From positions 310,001 to 374,000 of the forward strand of contig CAXKVF010000078.1 of assembly GCA_964057225.1 (NCBI GenBank): 64,000 nt of DNA. The letters are read 5' to 3'. The number at the start of each line of letters is the position of its first letter. The first letter of the stretch is position 1. The notes under the pieces were generated by a model. That model was not told the origin of the DNA. It saw only the letters and a list, made by a program, of their open reading frames with translations, and made no database searches. This stretch comes from Auanema rhodensis. Its lineage: Eukaryota > Nematoda > Chromadorea > Rhabditida > Rhabditidae. Below, piece by piece: positions 9,857 through 23,936 of the stretch. A program made the position numbers and the translations under genes.

Positions 9857-12800
9857 ATGGTTACCATGAAGCAATATCAATAAAAATTCGTTTTTAGACT
9901 AATATGGACATGGGGAATCTAATTTTGAAAACCGCATCTCTTTATCTTTCACGTGAAGCGAGTTACATACCAAGTGCACATCACGTGTACATTTAATTAG
10001 CATAAATTAAAGTTCACGTAAATTTCAAAGTCATGGTTACCATGAAGCAATATCAATAAAAATTTGTTTTTAGACTAATATGGACATGGGGAATCTAATT
10101 TTGAAAACCGCATCTCTTTATCTTTCACGTGAAGCGAGTTACATACCAAGTGCACATCACGTTTACATTTAATTAGCATAAATTAAAGTTCACGTAAATT
10201 TCAAAGTCATGGTTACCATGAACCAATATCGATAAAAATTTGTTTTTAGACTAATATGGACATGGGGAATCTAATTTTGAAAACCGCATCTCTTTATCTT
10301 TCACGTGAAGCGAGTTACATACCAAGTGCACATCACGTGTACATTTAATTAGCATAAATTAAAGTTCACGTAAATTTCAAAGTCATGGTTACCATGAAGC
10401 AATATCAATAAAAATTTGTTTTTAGACTAATATGGACATGGGGAATCTAATTTTGAAAACCGCATCTCTTTATCTTTCACGTGAAGCGAGTTACATACCA
10501 AGTGCACATCACGTGTACATTTAATTAGCATAAATTAAAGTTCACGTAAATTTCAAAGTCATGGTTACCATGCACCAATATCAATAGAAATTTGTTTTTA
10601 GACTAATATGGACATGGGGAATCTAATTTTGAAAACCGCATCTCTTTATCTTTCACGTGAAGCGAGTTACATACCAAGTGCACATCACGTGTACATTTAA
10701 TTAGCATAAATTAAAGTTCACGTAAATTTCAAAGTCATGGTTACCATGAACCAATATCAATAAAAATTTGTTTTTAGACTAATATGGACATGGGGAATCT
10801 AATTTTGAAAACCGCATCTCTTTATCTTTCACGTGAAGCGAGTTACATACCAAGTGCACATCACGTGTACATTTAATTAGCATAAATTAAAGTTCACGTA
10901 AATTTCAAAGTCATGGTTACCATGCACCAATATCAATAAAAATTTGTATTTAGACTAATATGGACATGGGGAATCTAATTTTGAAAACCGCATCTCTTTA
11001 TCTTTCACGTGAAGCGAGTTACATACCAAGTGCACATCACGTGTACATTTAATTAGCATAAATTAAAGTTCACGTAAATTTCAAAGTCATGGTTACCATG
11101 CACCAATATCAATAAAAATTTGTTTTTAGACTAATATGGACATGGGGAATCTAATTTTGAAAACCGCATCTCTTTATCTTTCACGTGAAGCGAGTTACAT
11201 ACCAAGTGCACATCACGTGTACATTTAATTAGCATAAATTAAAGTTCACGTAAATTTCAAAGTCATGGTTACCATGCACCAATATCAATAAAAATTTGTA
11301 TTTAGACTAATATGGACATGGGGAATCTAATTTTGAAAACCGCATCTCTTTATCTTTCACGTGAAGCGAGTTACATACCAAGTGCACATCACGTGTACAT
11401 TTAATTAGCATAAATTAAAGTTCACGTAAATTTCAAAGTCATGGTTACCATGCACCAATATCAATAAAAATTTGTTTTTAGACTAATATGGACATGGGGA
11501 ATCTAATTTTGAAAACCGCATCTCTTTATCTTTCACGTGAAGCGAGTTACATACCAAGTGCACATCACGTGTACATTTAATTAGCATAAATTAAAGTTCA
11601 CGTAAATTTCAAAGTCATGGTTACCATGCACCAATATCAATAAAAATTTGTTTTTAGACTAATATGGACATGGGGAATCTAATTTTGAAAACCGCATCTC
11701 TTTATCTTTCACGTGAAGCGAGTTACATACCAATTGCACATCACGTGTACATTTAATTAGCATAAATTAAAGTTCACGTAAATTTCAAAGTCATGGTTAC
11801 CATGCACCAATATCAATAAAAATTTGTATTTAGACTAATATGGACATGGGGAATCTAATTTTAAAAACCGCATCTCTTTATCTTTCACGTGAAGCGAGTT
11901 ACATACCAAGTGCCCATCACGTGTACATTTAATTAGCATAAATTAAAGTTCACGTAAATTTCAAAGTCATGGTTACCATGCACCAATATCAATAAAAATT
12001 TGTTTTTAGACTAATATGGACATGGGGAATCTAATTTTGAAAACCGCATCTCTTTATCTTTCACGTGAAGCGAGTTACATACCAAGTGCACATCACGTGT
12101 ACATTTAATTAGCATAAATTAAAGTTCACGTAAATTTCAAAGTCATGGTTACCATGCACCAATATCAATAAAAATTTGTTTTTAGACTAATATGGACATG
12201 GGGAATCTAATTTTGAAAACCGCATCTCTTTATCTTTCACGTGAAGCGAGTTACATACCAATTGCACATCACGTGTACATTTAATTAGCATAAATTAAAG
12301 TTCACGTAAATTTCAAAGTCATGGTTACCATGCACCAATATCAATAAAAATTTGTATTTAGACTAATATGGACATGGGGAATCTAATTTTGAAAACCGCA
12401 TCTCTTTATCTTTCACGTGAAGCGAGTTACATACCAAGTGCACATCACGTGTACATTTAATTAGCATAAATTAAAGTTCACGTAAATTTCAAAGTCATGG
12501 TTACCATGCACCAATATCAATAAAAATTTGTTTTTAGACTAATATGGACATGGGGAATCTAATTTTGAAAACCGCATCTCTTTATCTTTCACGTGAAGCG
12601 AGTTACATACCAAGTGCACATCACGTGTACATTTAATTAGCATAAATTAAAGTTCACGTAAATTTCAAAGTCATGGTTACCATGAACCAATATCAATAAA
12701 AATTTGTTTTTAGACTAATATGGACATGGGGAATCTAATTTTGAAAACCGCATCTCTTTATCTTTCACGTGAAGCGAGTTACATACCAAGTGCACATCAC

Positions 12801-13376
12801 GTGTACATTTAATTAGCATAAATTAAAGTTCACGTAAATTTCAAAGTCATGGTTACCATGCACCAATATCAATAAAAATTTGTTTTTAGACTAATATGGA
12901 CATGGGGAATCTAATTTTGAAAACCGCATCTCTTTATCTTTCACGTGAAGCGAGTTACATACCAAGTGCACATCACGTGTACATTTAATTAGCATAAATT
13001 AAAGTTCACGTAAATTTCAAAGTCATGGTTACCATGAACCAATATCAATAAAAATTTGTTTTTAGACTAATATGGACATGGGGAATCTAATTTTGAAAAC
13101 CGCATCTCTTTATCTTTCACGTGAAGCGAGTTACATACCAAGTGCACATCACGTGTACATTTAATTAGCATAAATTAAAGTTCACGTAAATTTCAAAGTC
13201 ATGGTTACCATGCACCAATATCAATAAAAATTTGTTTTTAGACTAATATGGACATGGGGAATCTAATTTTGAAAACCGCATCTCTTTATCTTTCACGTGA
13301 AGCGAGTTACATACCAAGTGCACATCACGTGTACATTTAATTAGCATAAATTAAAGTTCACGTAAATTTCAAAGTC
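9857..13376 (+). repeat. Segment with TGTATTTA and TTGCAC markers in 2- and 3-monomer spacing
   Basis: TGTATTTA (A at p37) marks monomers at 10913, 11265, 11793 and 12321. CAATTGCAC marks the monomers at 11617 and 12145, each followed by a TGTATTTA monomer, so this pair repeats at 528 bp. Private variants include CACGTTTAC near 10165, TATCGATA near 10230, AATAGAAAT near 10586, and TTTTAAAAACC with GTGCCC in the monomer at 11793. Confidence 0.8.
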
Positions 13377-14960
13377 ATGGTTACCATGAACCAATATCAA
13401 TAAAAATTTGTTTTTAGACTAATATGGACATGGGGAATCTAATTTTGAAAACCGCATCTCTTTATCTTTCACGTGAAGCCAGTTACATACCAAGTGCACA
13501 TCACGTGTACATTTAATTAGCATAAATTAAAGTTCACGTAAATTTCAAAGTCATGGTTACCATGCACCAATATCAATAAAAATTTGTATTTAGACTAATA
13601 TGGACATGGGGAATCTAATTTTGTAAACCGCATCTCTTTATCTTTCACGTGAAGCGAGTTACATACCAAGTGCACATCACGTGTACATTTAATTAGCATA
13701 AATTAAAGTTCACGTAAATTTCAAAGTCATGGTTACCATGCACCAATATCAATAAAAATTTGTTTTTAGACTAATATGGACATGGGGAATCTAATTTTGA
13801 AAACCGCATCTCTTTATCTTTCACGTGAAGCGAGTTACATACCAAGTGCACATCACGTGTACATTTAATTAGCATAAATTAAAGTTCACGTAAATTTCAA
13901 AGTCATGGTTACCATGAACCAATATCAATAAAAATTTGTTTTTAGACTAATATGGACATGGGGAATCTAATTTTGAAAACCGCATCTCTTTATCTTTCAC
14001 GTGAAGCGAGTTACATACCAAGTGCACATCACGTGTACATTTAATTAGCATAAATTAAAGTTCACGTAAATTTCAAAGTCATGGTTACCATGCACCAATA
14101 TCAATAAAAATTTGTATTTAGACTAATATGGACATGGGAAATCTAATTTTGAAAACCGCATCTCTTTATCTTTCACGTGAAGCGAGTTACATACCAAGTG
14201 CACATCACGTGTACATTTAATTAGCATAAATTAAAGTTCACGTAAATTTCAAAGTCATGGTTACCATGCACCAATATCAATAAAAATTTGTTTTTAGACT
14301 AATATGGACATGGGGAATCTAATTTTGAAAACCGAATCTCTTTATCTTTCACGTGAAGCGAGTTACATACCAAGTGCACATCACGTGTACATTTAATTAG
14401 CATAAATTAAAGTTCACGTAAATTTCAAAGTCATGGTTACCATGAACCAATATCAATAAAAATTTGTTTTTAGACTAATATGGACATGGGGAATCTAATT
14501 TTGAAAACCGCATCTCTTTATCTTTCACGTGAAGCGAGTTACATACCAAGTGCACATCACGTGTACATTTAATTAGCATAAATTAAAGTTCACGTAAATT
14601 TCAAAGTCATGGTTACCATGCACCAATATCAATAAAAATTTGTTTTTAGACTAATATGGACATGGGGAATCTAATTTTGAAAACCGCATCTCTTTATCTT
14701 TCACGTGAAGCGAGTTACATACCAAGTGCACATCACGTGTACATTTAATTAGCATAAATTAAAGTTCACGTAAATTTCAAAGTCATGGCTACCATGCACC
14801 AATATCAATAAAAATTTGTTTTTAGACTAATATGGACATGGGGAATCTAATTTTGAAAACCGCATCTCTTTATCTTTCACGTGAAGCGAGTTACATACCA
14901 AGTGCACATCACGTGTACATTTAATTAGCATAAATTAAAGTTCACGTAAATTTCAAAGTC
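13377..14960 (+). repeat. Three trimer units (3 x 528 bp): AACC, TGTATTTA, CACC
   Basis: AACC monomers begin at 13377, 13905 and 14433. The monomers after the first two (13553, 14081) carry TGTATTTA; the one after the third (14609) does not. Single changes such as GAAGCCAG near 13490, TTTTGTAAACC near 13622 and ACCGAATC near 14333 are private. GGCTACC first appears at 14785. Confidence 0.75.
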
Positions 14961-16720
14961 ATGGTTACCATGAACCAATATCAATAAAAATTTGTTTTTA
15001 GACTAATATGGAAATGGGGAATCTAATTTTGAAAACCGCATCTCTTTATCTTTCACGTGAAGCGAGTTACATACCAAGTGCACATCACGTGTACATTTAA
15101 TTAGCATAAATTAAAGTTCACGTAAATTTCAAAGTCATGGTTACCATGCACCAATATCAATAAAAATTTGTATTTAGACTAATATGGACATGGGGAATCT
15201 AATTTTGAAAACCGCATCTCTTTATCTTTCACGTGAAGCGAGTTACATACCAAGTGCACATCACGTGTACATTTAATTAGCATAAATTAAAGTTCACGTA
15301 AATTTCAAAGTCATGGCTACCATGCACCAATATCAATAAAAATTTGTTTTTAGACTAATATGGACATGGGGAATCTAATTTTGAAAACCGCATCTCTTTA
15401 TCTTTCACGTGAAGCGAGTTACATACCAAGTGCACATCACGTGTACATTTAATTAGCATAAATTAAAGTTCACGTAAATTTCAAAGTCATGATTACCATG
15501 CACCAATATCAATAAAAATTTGTTTTTAGACTAATATGGACATGGGGAATCTAATTTTGAAAACCGCATCTCTTTATCTTCCACGTGAAGCGAGTTACAT
15601 ACCAAGTGCACATCACGTGTACATTTAATTAGCATAAATTAAAGTTCACGTAAATTTCAAAGTCATGGTTACCATGAACCAATATCAATAAAAATTTGTT
15701 TTTAGACTAATATGGACATGGGGAATCTAATTTTGAAAACCGCATCTCTTTATCTTTCACGTGAAGCGAGTTACATACAAAGTGCACATCACGTGTACAT
15801 TTAATTAGCATAAATTAAAGTTCACGTAAATTTCAAAGTCATGGTTACCATGAACCAATATCAATAAAAATTTGTTTTTAGACTAATATGGACATGGGGA
15901 ATCTAATTTTGAAAACCGCATCTCTTTATCTTTCACGTGAAGCGAGTTACATACCAAGTGCACATCACGTGTACATTTAATTAGCATAAATTAAAGTTCA
16001 CGTAAATTTCAAAGTCATGGTTACCATGCACCAATATCAATAAAAATTTGTATTTAGACTAATATGGACATGGGGAATCTAATTTTGAAAACCGCATCTC
16101 TTTATCTTTCACGTGAAGCGAGTTACATACCAAGTGCACATCACGTGTACATTTAATTAGCATAAATTAAAGTTCACGTAAATTTCAAAGTCATGGCTAC
16201 CATGCACCAATATCAATAAAAATTTGTTTTTAGACTAATATGGACATGGGGAATCTAATTTTGAAAACCGCATCTCTTTATCTTTCACGTGAAGCGAGTT
16301 ACATACCAAGTGCACATCACGTGTACATTTAATTAGCATAAATTAAAGTTCACGTAAATTTCAAAGTCATGATTACCATGCACCAATATCAATAAAAATT
16401 TGTTTTTAGACTAATATGGACATGGGGAATCTAATTTTGAAAACCGCATCTCTTTATCTTTCACGTGAAGCGAGTTACATACCAAGTGCACATCACGTGT
16501 ACATTTAATTAGCATAAATTAAAGTTCACGTAAAATTCAAAGTCATGGTTACCATGCACCAATATCAATAAAAATTTGTTTTTAGACTAATATGGACATG
16601 GGGAATCTAATTTTGAAAACCGCATCTCTTTATCTTTCACGTGAAGCGAGTTACATACCAAGTGCACATCACGTGTACATTTAATTAGCATAAATTAAAG
16701 TTCACGTAAATTTCAAAGTC
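14961..16720 (+). repeat. 5-monomer repeat (2 x 880 bp) with GGCTACC and GATTACC dyad variants
   Basis: Copies are 14961-15840 and 15841-16720. In both, the order is AACC, TGTATTTA (15137 and 16017), GGCTACC (15313 and 16193), GATTACC (15489 and 16369), then a fifth monomer (AACC in copy one, CACC in copy two). GGAAATGGGG near 15012 is private to copy one; TAAAATTC at the end of the GATTACC monomer (about 16533) is private to copy two. Confidence 0.8.
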
Positions 16721-19700
16721 ATGGTTACCATGCACCAATATCAATAAAAATTTGTTTTTAGACTAATATGGACATGGGGAATCTAATTTTGAAAACCGCA
16801 TCTCTTTATCTTTCACGTGAAGCGAGTTACATACCAAGTGCACATCACGTGTACATTTAATTAGCATAAATTAAAGTTCACGTAAATTTCAAAGTCATGG
16901 TTACCATGAACCAATATCAATACTAATTTGTTTTTAGACTAATATGGACATGGGGAATATAATTTTGAAAACCGCATCTCTTTATCTTTCACGTGAAGCG
17001 AGTTACATACCAAGTGCACATCACGTGTACATTTAATTAGCATAAATTAAAGTTCACGTAAATTTCAAAGTCATGGTTACCATGCACCAATATCAATAAA
17101 AATTTGTTTTTAGACTAATATGGACATGGGGAATCTAATTTTGAAAACCGCATCTCTTTATCTTTCACGTGAAGCGAGTTACATACCAAGTGCACATCAC
17201 GTGTACATTTAATTAGCATAAATTAAAGTTCACGTAAATTTCAAAGTCATGGTTACCATGCACCAATATCAATAAAAATTTGTTTTTAGACTAATATGGA
17301 CATGAGGAATCTAATTTTGAAAACCGCATCTCTTTATCTTTCACGTGAAGCGAGTTACATACCAAGTGCACATCACGTGTACATTTAATTAGCATAAATT
17401 AAAGTTCACGTAAATTTCAAAGTCATGGTTACCATGAACCAATATCAATACTAATTTGTTTTTAGACTAATATGGACATGGGGAATATAATTTTGAAAAC
17501 CGCATCTCTTTATCTTTCACGTGAAGCGAGTTACATACCAAGTGCACATCACGTGTACATTTAATTAGCATAAATTAAAGTTCACGTAAATTTCAAAGTC
17601 ATGGTTACCATGCACCAATATCAATAAAAATTTGTTTTTAGACTAATATGGACATGGGGAATCTAATTTTGAAAACCGCATCTCTTTATCTTTCACGTGA
17701 AGCGAGTTACATACCAAGTGCACATCACGTGTACATTTAATTAGCATAAATTAAAGTTCACGTAAATTTCAAAGTCATGGTTACCATGCACCAATATCAA
17801 TAAAAATTTGTTTTTAGACTAATATGGACATGGGGAATCTAATTTTGAAAACCGCATCTCTTTATCTTTCACGTGAAGCGAGTTACATACCAAGTGCACA
17901 TCACGTGTACATTTAATTAGCATAAATTAAAGTTCACGTAAAATTCAAAGTCATGGTTACCATGCACCAATATCAATAAAAATTTGTTTTTAGACTAATA
18001 TGGACATGGGGAATCTAATTTTGAAAACCGCATCTCTTTATCTTTCACGTGAAGCGAGTTACATACCAAGTGCACATCACGTGTACATTTAATTTGCATA
18101 AATTAAAGTTCACGTAAATTTCAAAGTCATGGTTACCATGCACCAATATCAATAAAAATTTGTTTTTAGACTAATATGGACATGGGGAATCTAATTTTGA
18201 AAACCGCATCTCTTTATCTTTCACGTGAAGCGAGTTACATACCAAGTGCACATCACGTGTACATTTAATTAGCATAAATTAAAGTTCACGTAAATTTCAA
18301 AGTCATGGTTACCATGCACCAATATCAATAAAAATTTGTTTTTAGACTAATATGGACATGGGGAATCTAATTTTGAAAACCGCATCTCTTTATCTTTCAC
18401 GTGAAGCGAGTTACATACCAAGTGCACATCACGTGTTCATTTAATTAGCATAAATTAAAGTTCACGTAAATTTCAAAGTCATGGTTACCATGAACCAATA
18501 TCAATAAAAATTTGTTTTCAGACTAATATGGACATGGGGAATCTAATTTTGAAAACCGCATCTCTTTATCTTTCACGTGAAGCGAGTTACATACCAAGTG
18601 CACATCACGTGTACATTTAATTAGCATAAATTAAAGTTCACGTAAAATTCAAAGTCATGGTTACCATGCACCAATATCAATAAAAATTTGTTTTTAGACT
18701 AATATGGACATGAGGAATCTAATTTTGAAAACCGCATCTCTTTATCTTTCACGTGAAGCGAGTTACATACCAAGTGCACATCACGTGTACATTTAATTAG
18801 CATAAATTAAAGTTCACGTAAAATTCAAAGTCATGGTTACCATGCACCAATATCAATAAAAATTTGTTTTTAGACTAATATGGACATGAGGAATCTAATT
18901 TTGAAAACCGCATCTCTTTATCTTTCACGTGAAGCGAGTTACATACCAAGTGCACATCACGTGTACATTTAATTTGCATAAATTAAAGTTCACGTAAATT
19001 TCAAAGTCATGGTTACCATGCACCAATATCAATAAAAATTTGTTTTTAGACTAATATGGACATGGGGAATCTAATTTTGAAAACCGCATCTCTTTATCTT
19101 TCACGTGAAGCGAGTTACATACCAAGTGCACATCACGTGTACATTTAATTAGCATAAATTAAAGTTCACGTAAATTTCAAAGTCATGGTTACCATGCACC
19201 AATATCAATAAAAATTTGTTTTTAGACTAATATGGACATGGGGAATCTAATTTTGAAAACCGCATCTCTTTATCTTTCACGTGAAGCGAGTTACATACCA
19301 AGTGCACATCACGTGTACATTTAATTAGCATAAATTAAAGTTCACGTAAATTTCAAAGTCATGGTTACCATGAACCAATATCAATAAAAATTTGTTTTTA
19401 GACTAATATGGACATGGGGAATCTAATTTTGAAAACCGCATCTCTTTATCTTTCACGTGAAGCGAGTTACATACCAAGTGCACAGCACGTGTACATTTAA
19501 TTAGCATAAATTAAAGTTCACGTAAATTTCAAAGTCATGGTTACCATGAACCAATATCAATAAAAATTTGTTTTTAGACTAATATGGACATGGGGAATCT
19601 AATTTTGAAAACCGCATCTCTTTATCTTTCACGTGAAGCGAGTTACATACCAAGTGCACATCACGTGTACATTTAATTAGCATAAATTAAAGTTCACGTA

Positions 19701-20592
19701 AATTTCAAAGTCATGGTTACCATGAACCAATATCAATAAAAATTTGTTTTTAGACTAATATGGACATGGGGAATCTAATTTTGAAAACCGCATCTCTTTA
19801 TCTTTCACGTGAAGCGAGTTACATACCAAGTGCACATCACGTGTACATTTAATTAGCATAAATTAAAGTTCACGTAAATTTCAAAGTCATGGTTACCATG
19901 CACCAATATCAATAAAAATTTGTTTTTAGACTAATATGGACATGGGGAATCTAATTTTGAAAACCGCATCTCTTTATCTTTCACGTGAAGCGAGTTACAT
20001 ACCAAGTGCACATCACGTGTACATTTAATTAGCATAAATTAAAGTTCACGTAAATTTCAAAGTCATGGTTACCATGAACCAATATCAATAAAAATTTGTT
20101 TTTAGACTAATATGGACATGGGGAATCTAATTTTGAAAACCGCATCTCTTTATCTTTCACGTGAAGCGAGTTACATACCAAGTGCACAGCACGTGTACAT
20201 TTAATTAGCATAAATTAAAGTTCACGTAAATTTCAAAGTCATGGTTACCATGAACCAATATCAATAAAAATTTGTTTTTAGACTAATATGGACATGGGGA
20301 ATCTAATTTTGAAAACCGCATCTCTTTATCTTTCACGTGAAGCGAGTTACATACCAAGTGCACATCACGTGTACATTTAATTAGCATAAATTAAAGTTCA
20401 CGTAAAATTCAAAGTCATGGTTACCATGCACCAATATCAATAAAAATTTGTTTTTAGACTAATATGGACATGGGGAATCTAATTTTGAAAACCGCACCTC
20501 TTTATCTTTCACGTGAAGCGAGTTACATACCAAGTGCACATCACGTGTACATTTAATTAGCATAAATTAAAGTTCACGTAAATTTCAAAGTC
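16721..20592 (+). repeat. Short-range repeats: trimer at 16897/17425, dimer at 18657/18833, tetramer at 19361/20065
   Basis: AATACTAATTT plus GGGAATATAA occurs in monomers at 16897 and 17425 (528 bp apart). The GAGGAAT variant preceded by TAAAATTC occurs in adjacent monomers at 18657 and 18833. TTGCATA in the inverted-repeat loop occurs at about 18095 and 18975. CACAGCACG occurs near 19485 and 20188, 704 bp apart. Together these are several independent recent exchanges of different step size. Confidence 0.8.
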
Positions 20593-23500
20593 ATGGTTAC
20601 CATGCACCAATATCAATAAAAATTTGTTTTTAGACTAATATGGACATGGGGAATCTAATTTTGAAAACCGCATCTCTTTATCTTTCACGTGAAGCGAGTT
20701 ACATACCAAGTGCACATCACGTGTACATTTAATTAGCATAAATTAAAGTTCACGTAAATTTCAAAGTCATGGTTACCATGCACCAATATCAATAAAAATT
20801 TGTTTTTAGACTAATATGGACATGGGGAATCTAATTTTGAAAACCGCATCTCTTTATCTTTCACGTGAAGCGAGTTACATACCAAGTGCACATCACGTGT
20901 ACATTTAATTAGCATAAATTAAAGTTCACGTAAATTTCAAAGTCATGGTTACCATGAACCAATATCAATAAAAATTTGTTTTTAGACTAATATGGACATG
21001 GGGAATCTAATTTTGAAAACCGCATCTCTTTATCTTTCACGTGAAGCGAGTTACATACCAAGTGCACATCACGTGTACATTTAATTAGCATAAATTAAAG
21101 TTCACGTAAATTTCAAAGTCATGGTTACCATGCACCAATATCAATAAAAATTTGTTTTTAGACTAATATGGACATGGGGAATCTAATTTTGAAAACCGCA
21201 TCTCTTTATCTTTCACGTGAAGCGAGTTACATACCAAGTGCACATCACGTGTACATTTAATTAGCATAAATTAAAGTTCACGTAAATTTCAAAGTCATGG
21301 TTACCATGCACCAATATCAATAAAAATTTGTTTTTAGACTAATATGGACATGGGGAATCTAATTTTGAAAACCGCATCTCTTTATCTTTCACGTGAAGCG
21401 AGTTACATACCAAGTGCACATCACGTGTACATTTAATTAGCATAAATTAAAGTTCACGTAAATTTCAAAGTCATGGTTACCATGCACCAATATCAATAAA
21501 AATTTGTTTTTAGACTAATATGGACATGGGGAATCTAATTTTGAAAACCGCATCTCTTTATCTTTCACGTGAAGCGAGTTACATACCAAGTGCACATCAC
21601 GTGTACATTTAATTAGCATAAATTAAAGTTCACGTAAATTTCAAAGTCATGGTTACCATGCACCAATATCAATAAAAATTTGTTTTTAGACTAATATGGA
21701 CATGGGGAATCTAATTTTGAAAACCGCATCTCTTTATCTTTCACGTGAAGCGAGTTACATACCAAGTGCACATCACGTGTACATTTAATTAGCATAAATT
21801 AAAGTTCACGTAAATTTCAAAGTCATGGTTACCATGAACCAATATCAATAAAAATTTGTTTTTAGACTAATATGGACATGGGGAATCTAATTTTGAAAAC
21901 CGCATCTCTTTATCTTTCACGTGAAGCGAGTTACATACCAAGTGCACATCACGTGTACATTTAATTAGCATAAATTAAAGTTCACGTAAATTTCAAAGTC
22001 ATGGTTACCATGCACCAATATCAATAAAAATTTGTTTTTAGACTAATATGGACATGGGGAATCTAATTTTGAAAACCGCATCTCTTTATCTTTCACGTGA
22101 AGCGAGTTACATACCAAGTGCACATCACGTGTACATTTAATTAGCATAAATTAAAGTTCACGTAAATTTCAAAGTCATGGTTACCATGAACCAATATCAA
22201 TAAAAATTTGTTTTTAGACTAATATGGACATGGGGAATCTAATTTTGAAAACCGCATCTCTTTATCTTTCACGTGAAGCGAGTTACATACCAAGTGCACA
22301 TCACGTGTACATTTAATTAGCATAAATTAAAGTTCACGTAAATTTCAAAGTCATGGTTACCATGCACCAATATCAATAAAAATTTGTTTTTAGACTAATA
22401 TGGACATGGGGAATCTAATTTTGAAAACCGCATCTCTTTATCTTTCACGTGAAGCGAGTTACATACCAAGTGCACATCACGTGTACATTTAATTAGCATA
22501 AATTAAAGTTCACGTAAATTTCAAAGTCATGGTTACCATGCACCAATATCAATAAAAATTTGTTTTTAGACTAATATGGACATGGGGAATCTAATTTTGA
22601 AAACCGCATCTCTTTATCTTTCACGTGAAGCGAGTTACATACCAAGTGCACATCACGTGTACATTTAATTAGCATAAATTAAAGTTCACGTAAATTTCAA
22701 AGTCATGGTTACCATGCACCAATATCAATAAAAATTTGTTTTTAGACTAATATGGACATGGGGAATCTAATTTTGAAAACCGCATCTCTTTATCTTTCAC
22801 GTGAAGCGAGTTACATACCAAGTGCACATCACGTGTACATTTAATTAGCATAAATTAAAGTTCACGTAAATTTCAAAGTCATGGTTACCATGCACCAATA
22901 TCAATAAAAATTTGTTTTTAGACTAATATGGACATGGGGAATCTAATTTTGAAAACCGCATCTCTTTATCTTTCACGTGAAGCGAGTTACATACCAAGTG
23001 CACATCACGTGTACATTTAATTAGCATAAATTAAAGTTCACGTAAATTTCAAAGTCATGGTTACCATGCACCAATATCAATAAAAATTTGTTTTTAGACT
23101 AATATGGACATGGGGAATCTAATTTGGAAAACCGCATCTCTTTATCTTTCACGTGAAGCGAGTTACATACCAAGTGCACATCACGTGTACATTTAATTAG
23201 CATAAATTAAAGTTCACGTAAATTTCAAAGTCATGGTTACCATGCACCAATATCAATAAAAATTTGTTTTTAGACTAATATGGACATGGGGAATCTAATT
23301 TTGAAAACCGCATCTCTTTATCTTTCACGTGAAGCGAGTTACATACCAAGTGCACATCACGTGTACATTTAATTAGCATAAATTAAAGTTCACGTAAATT
23401 TCAAAGTCATGGTTACCATGAACCAATATCAATAAAAATTTGTTTTTAGACTAATATGGACATGGGGAATCTAATTTTGAAAACCGCATCTCTTTATCTT

Positions 23501-23936
23501 TCACGTGAAGCGAGTTACATACCAAGTGCACATCACGTGTACATTTAATTAGCATAAATTAAAGTTCACGTAAATTTCAAAGTCATGGTTACCATGCACC
23601 AATATCAATAAAAATTTGTTTTTAGACTAATATGGACATGGGGAATCTAATTTTGAAAACCGCATCTCTTTATCTTTCACGTGAAGCGAGTTACATACCA
23701 AGTGCACATCACGTGTACATTTAATTAGCATAAATTAAAGTTCACGTAAATTTCAAAGTCATGGTTACCATGAACCAATATCAATAAAAATTTGTTTTTA
23801 GACTAATATGGACATGGGGAATCTAATTTTGAAAACCGCATCTCTTTATCTTTCACGTGAAGCGAGTTACATACCAAGTGCACATCACGTGTACATTTAA
23901 TTAGCATAAATTAAAGTTCACGTAAAATTCAAAGTC
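20593..23936 (+). repeat. Near-invariant stretch of 19 monomers
   Basis: By eye the only regular difference among these monomers is C or A at p13. Isolated exceptions are AATTTGGAAAAC near 23125 and TAAAATTC near 23929. This is the most homogeneous part of the window and is the best candidate for recent amplification, or for collapse or duplication in assembly. Confidence 0.8.
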
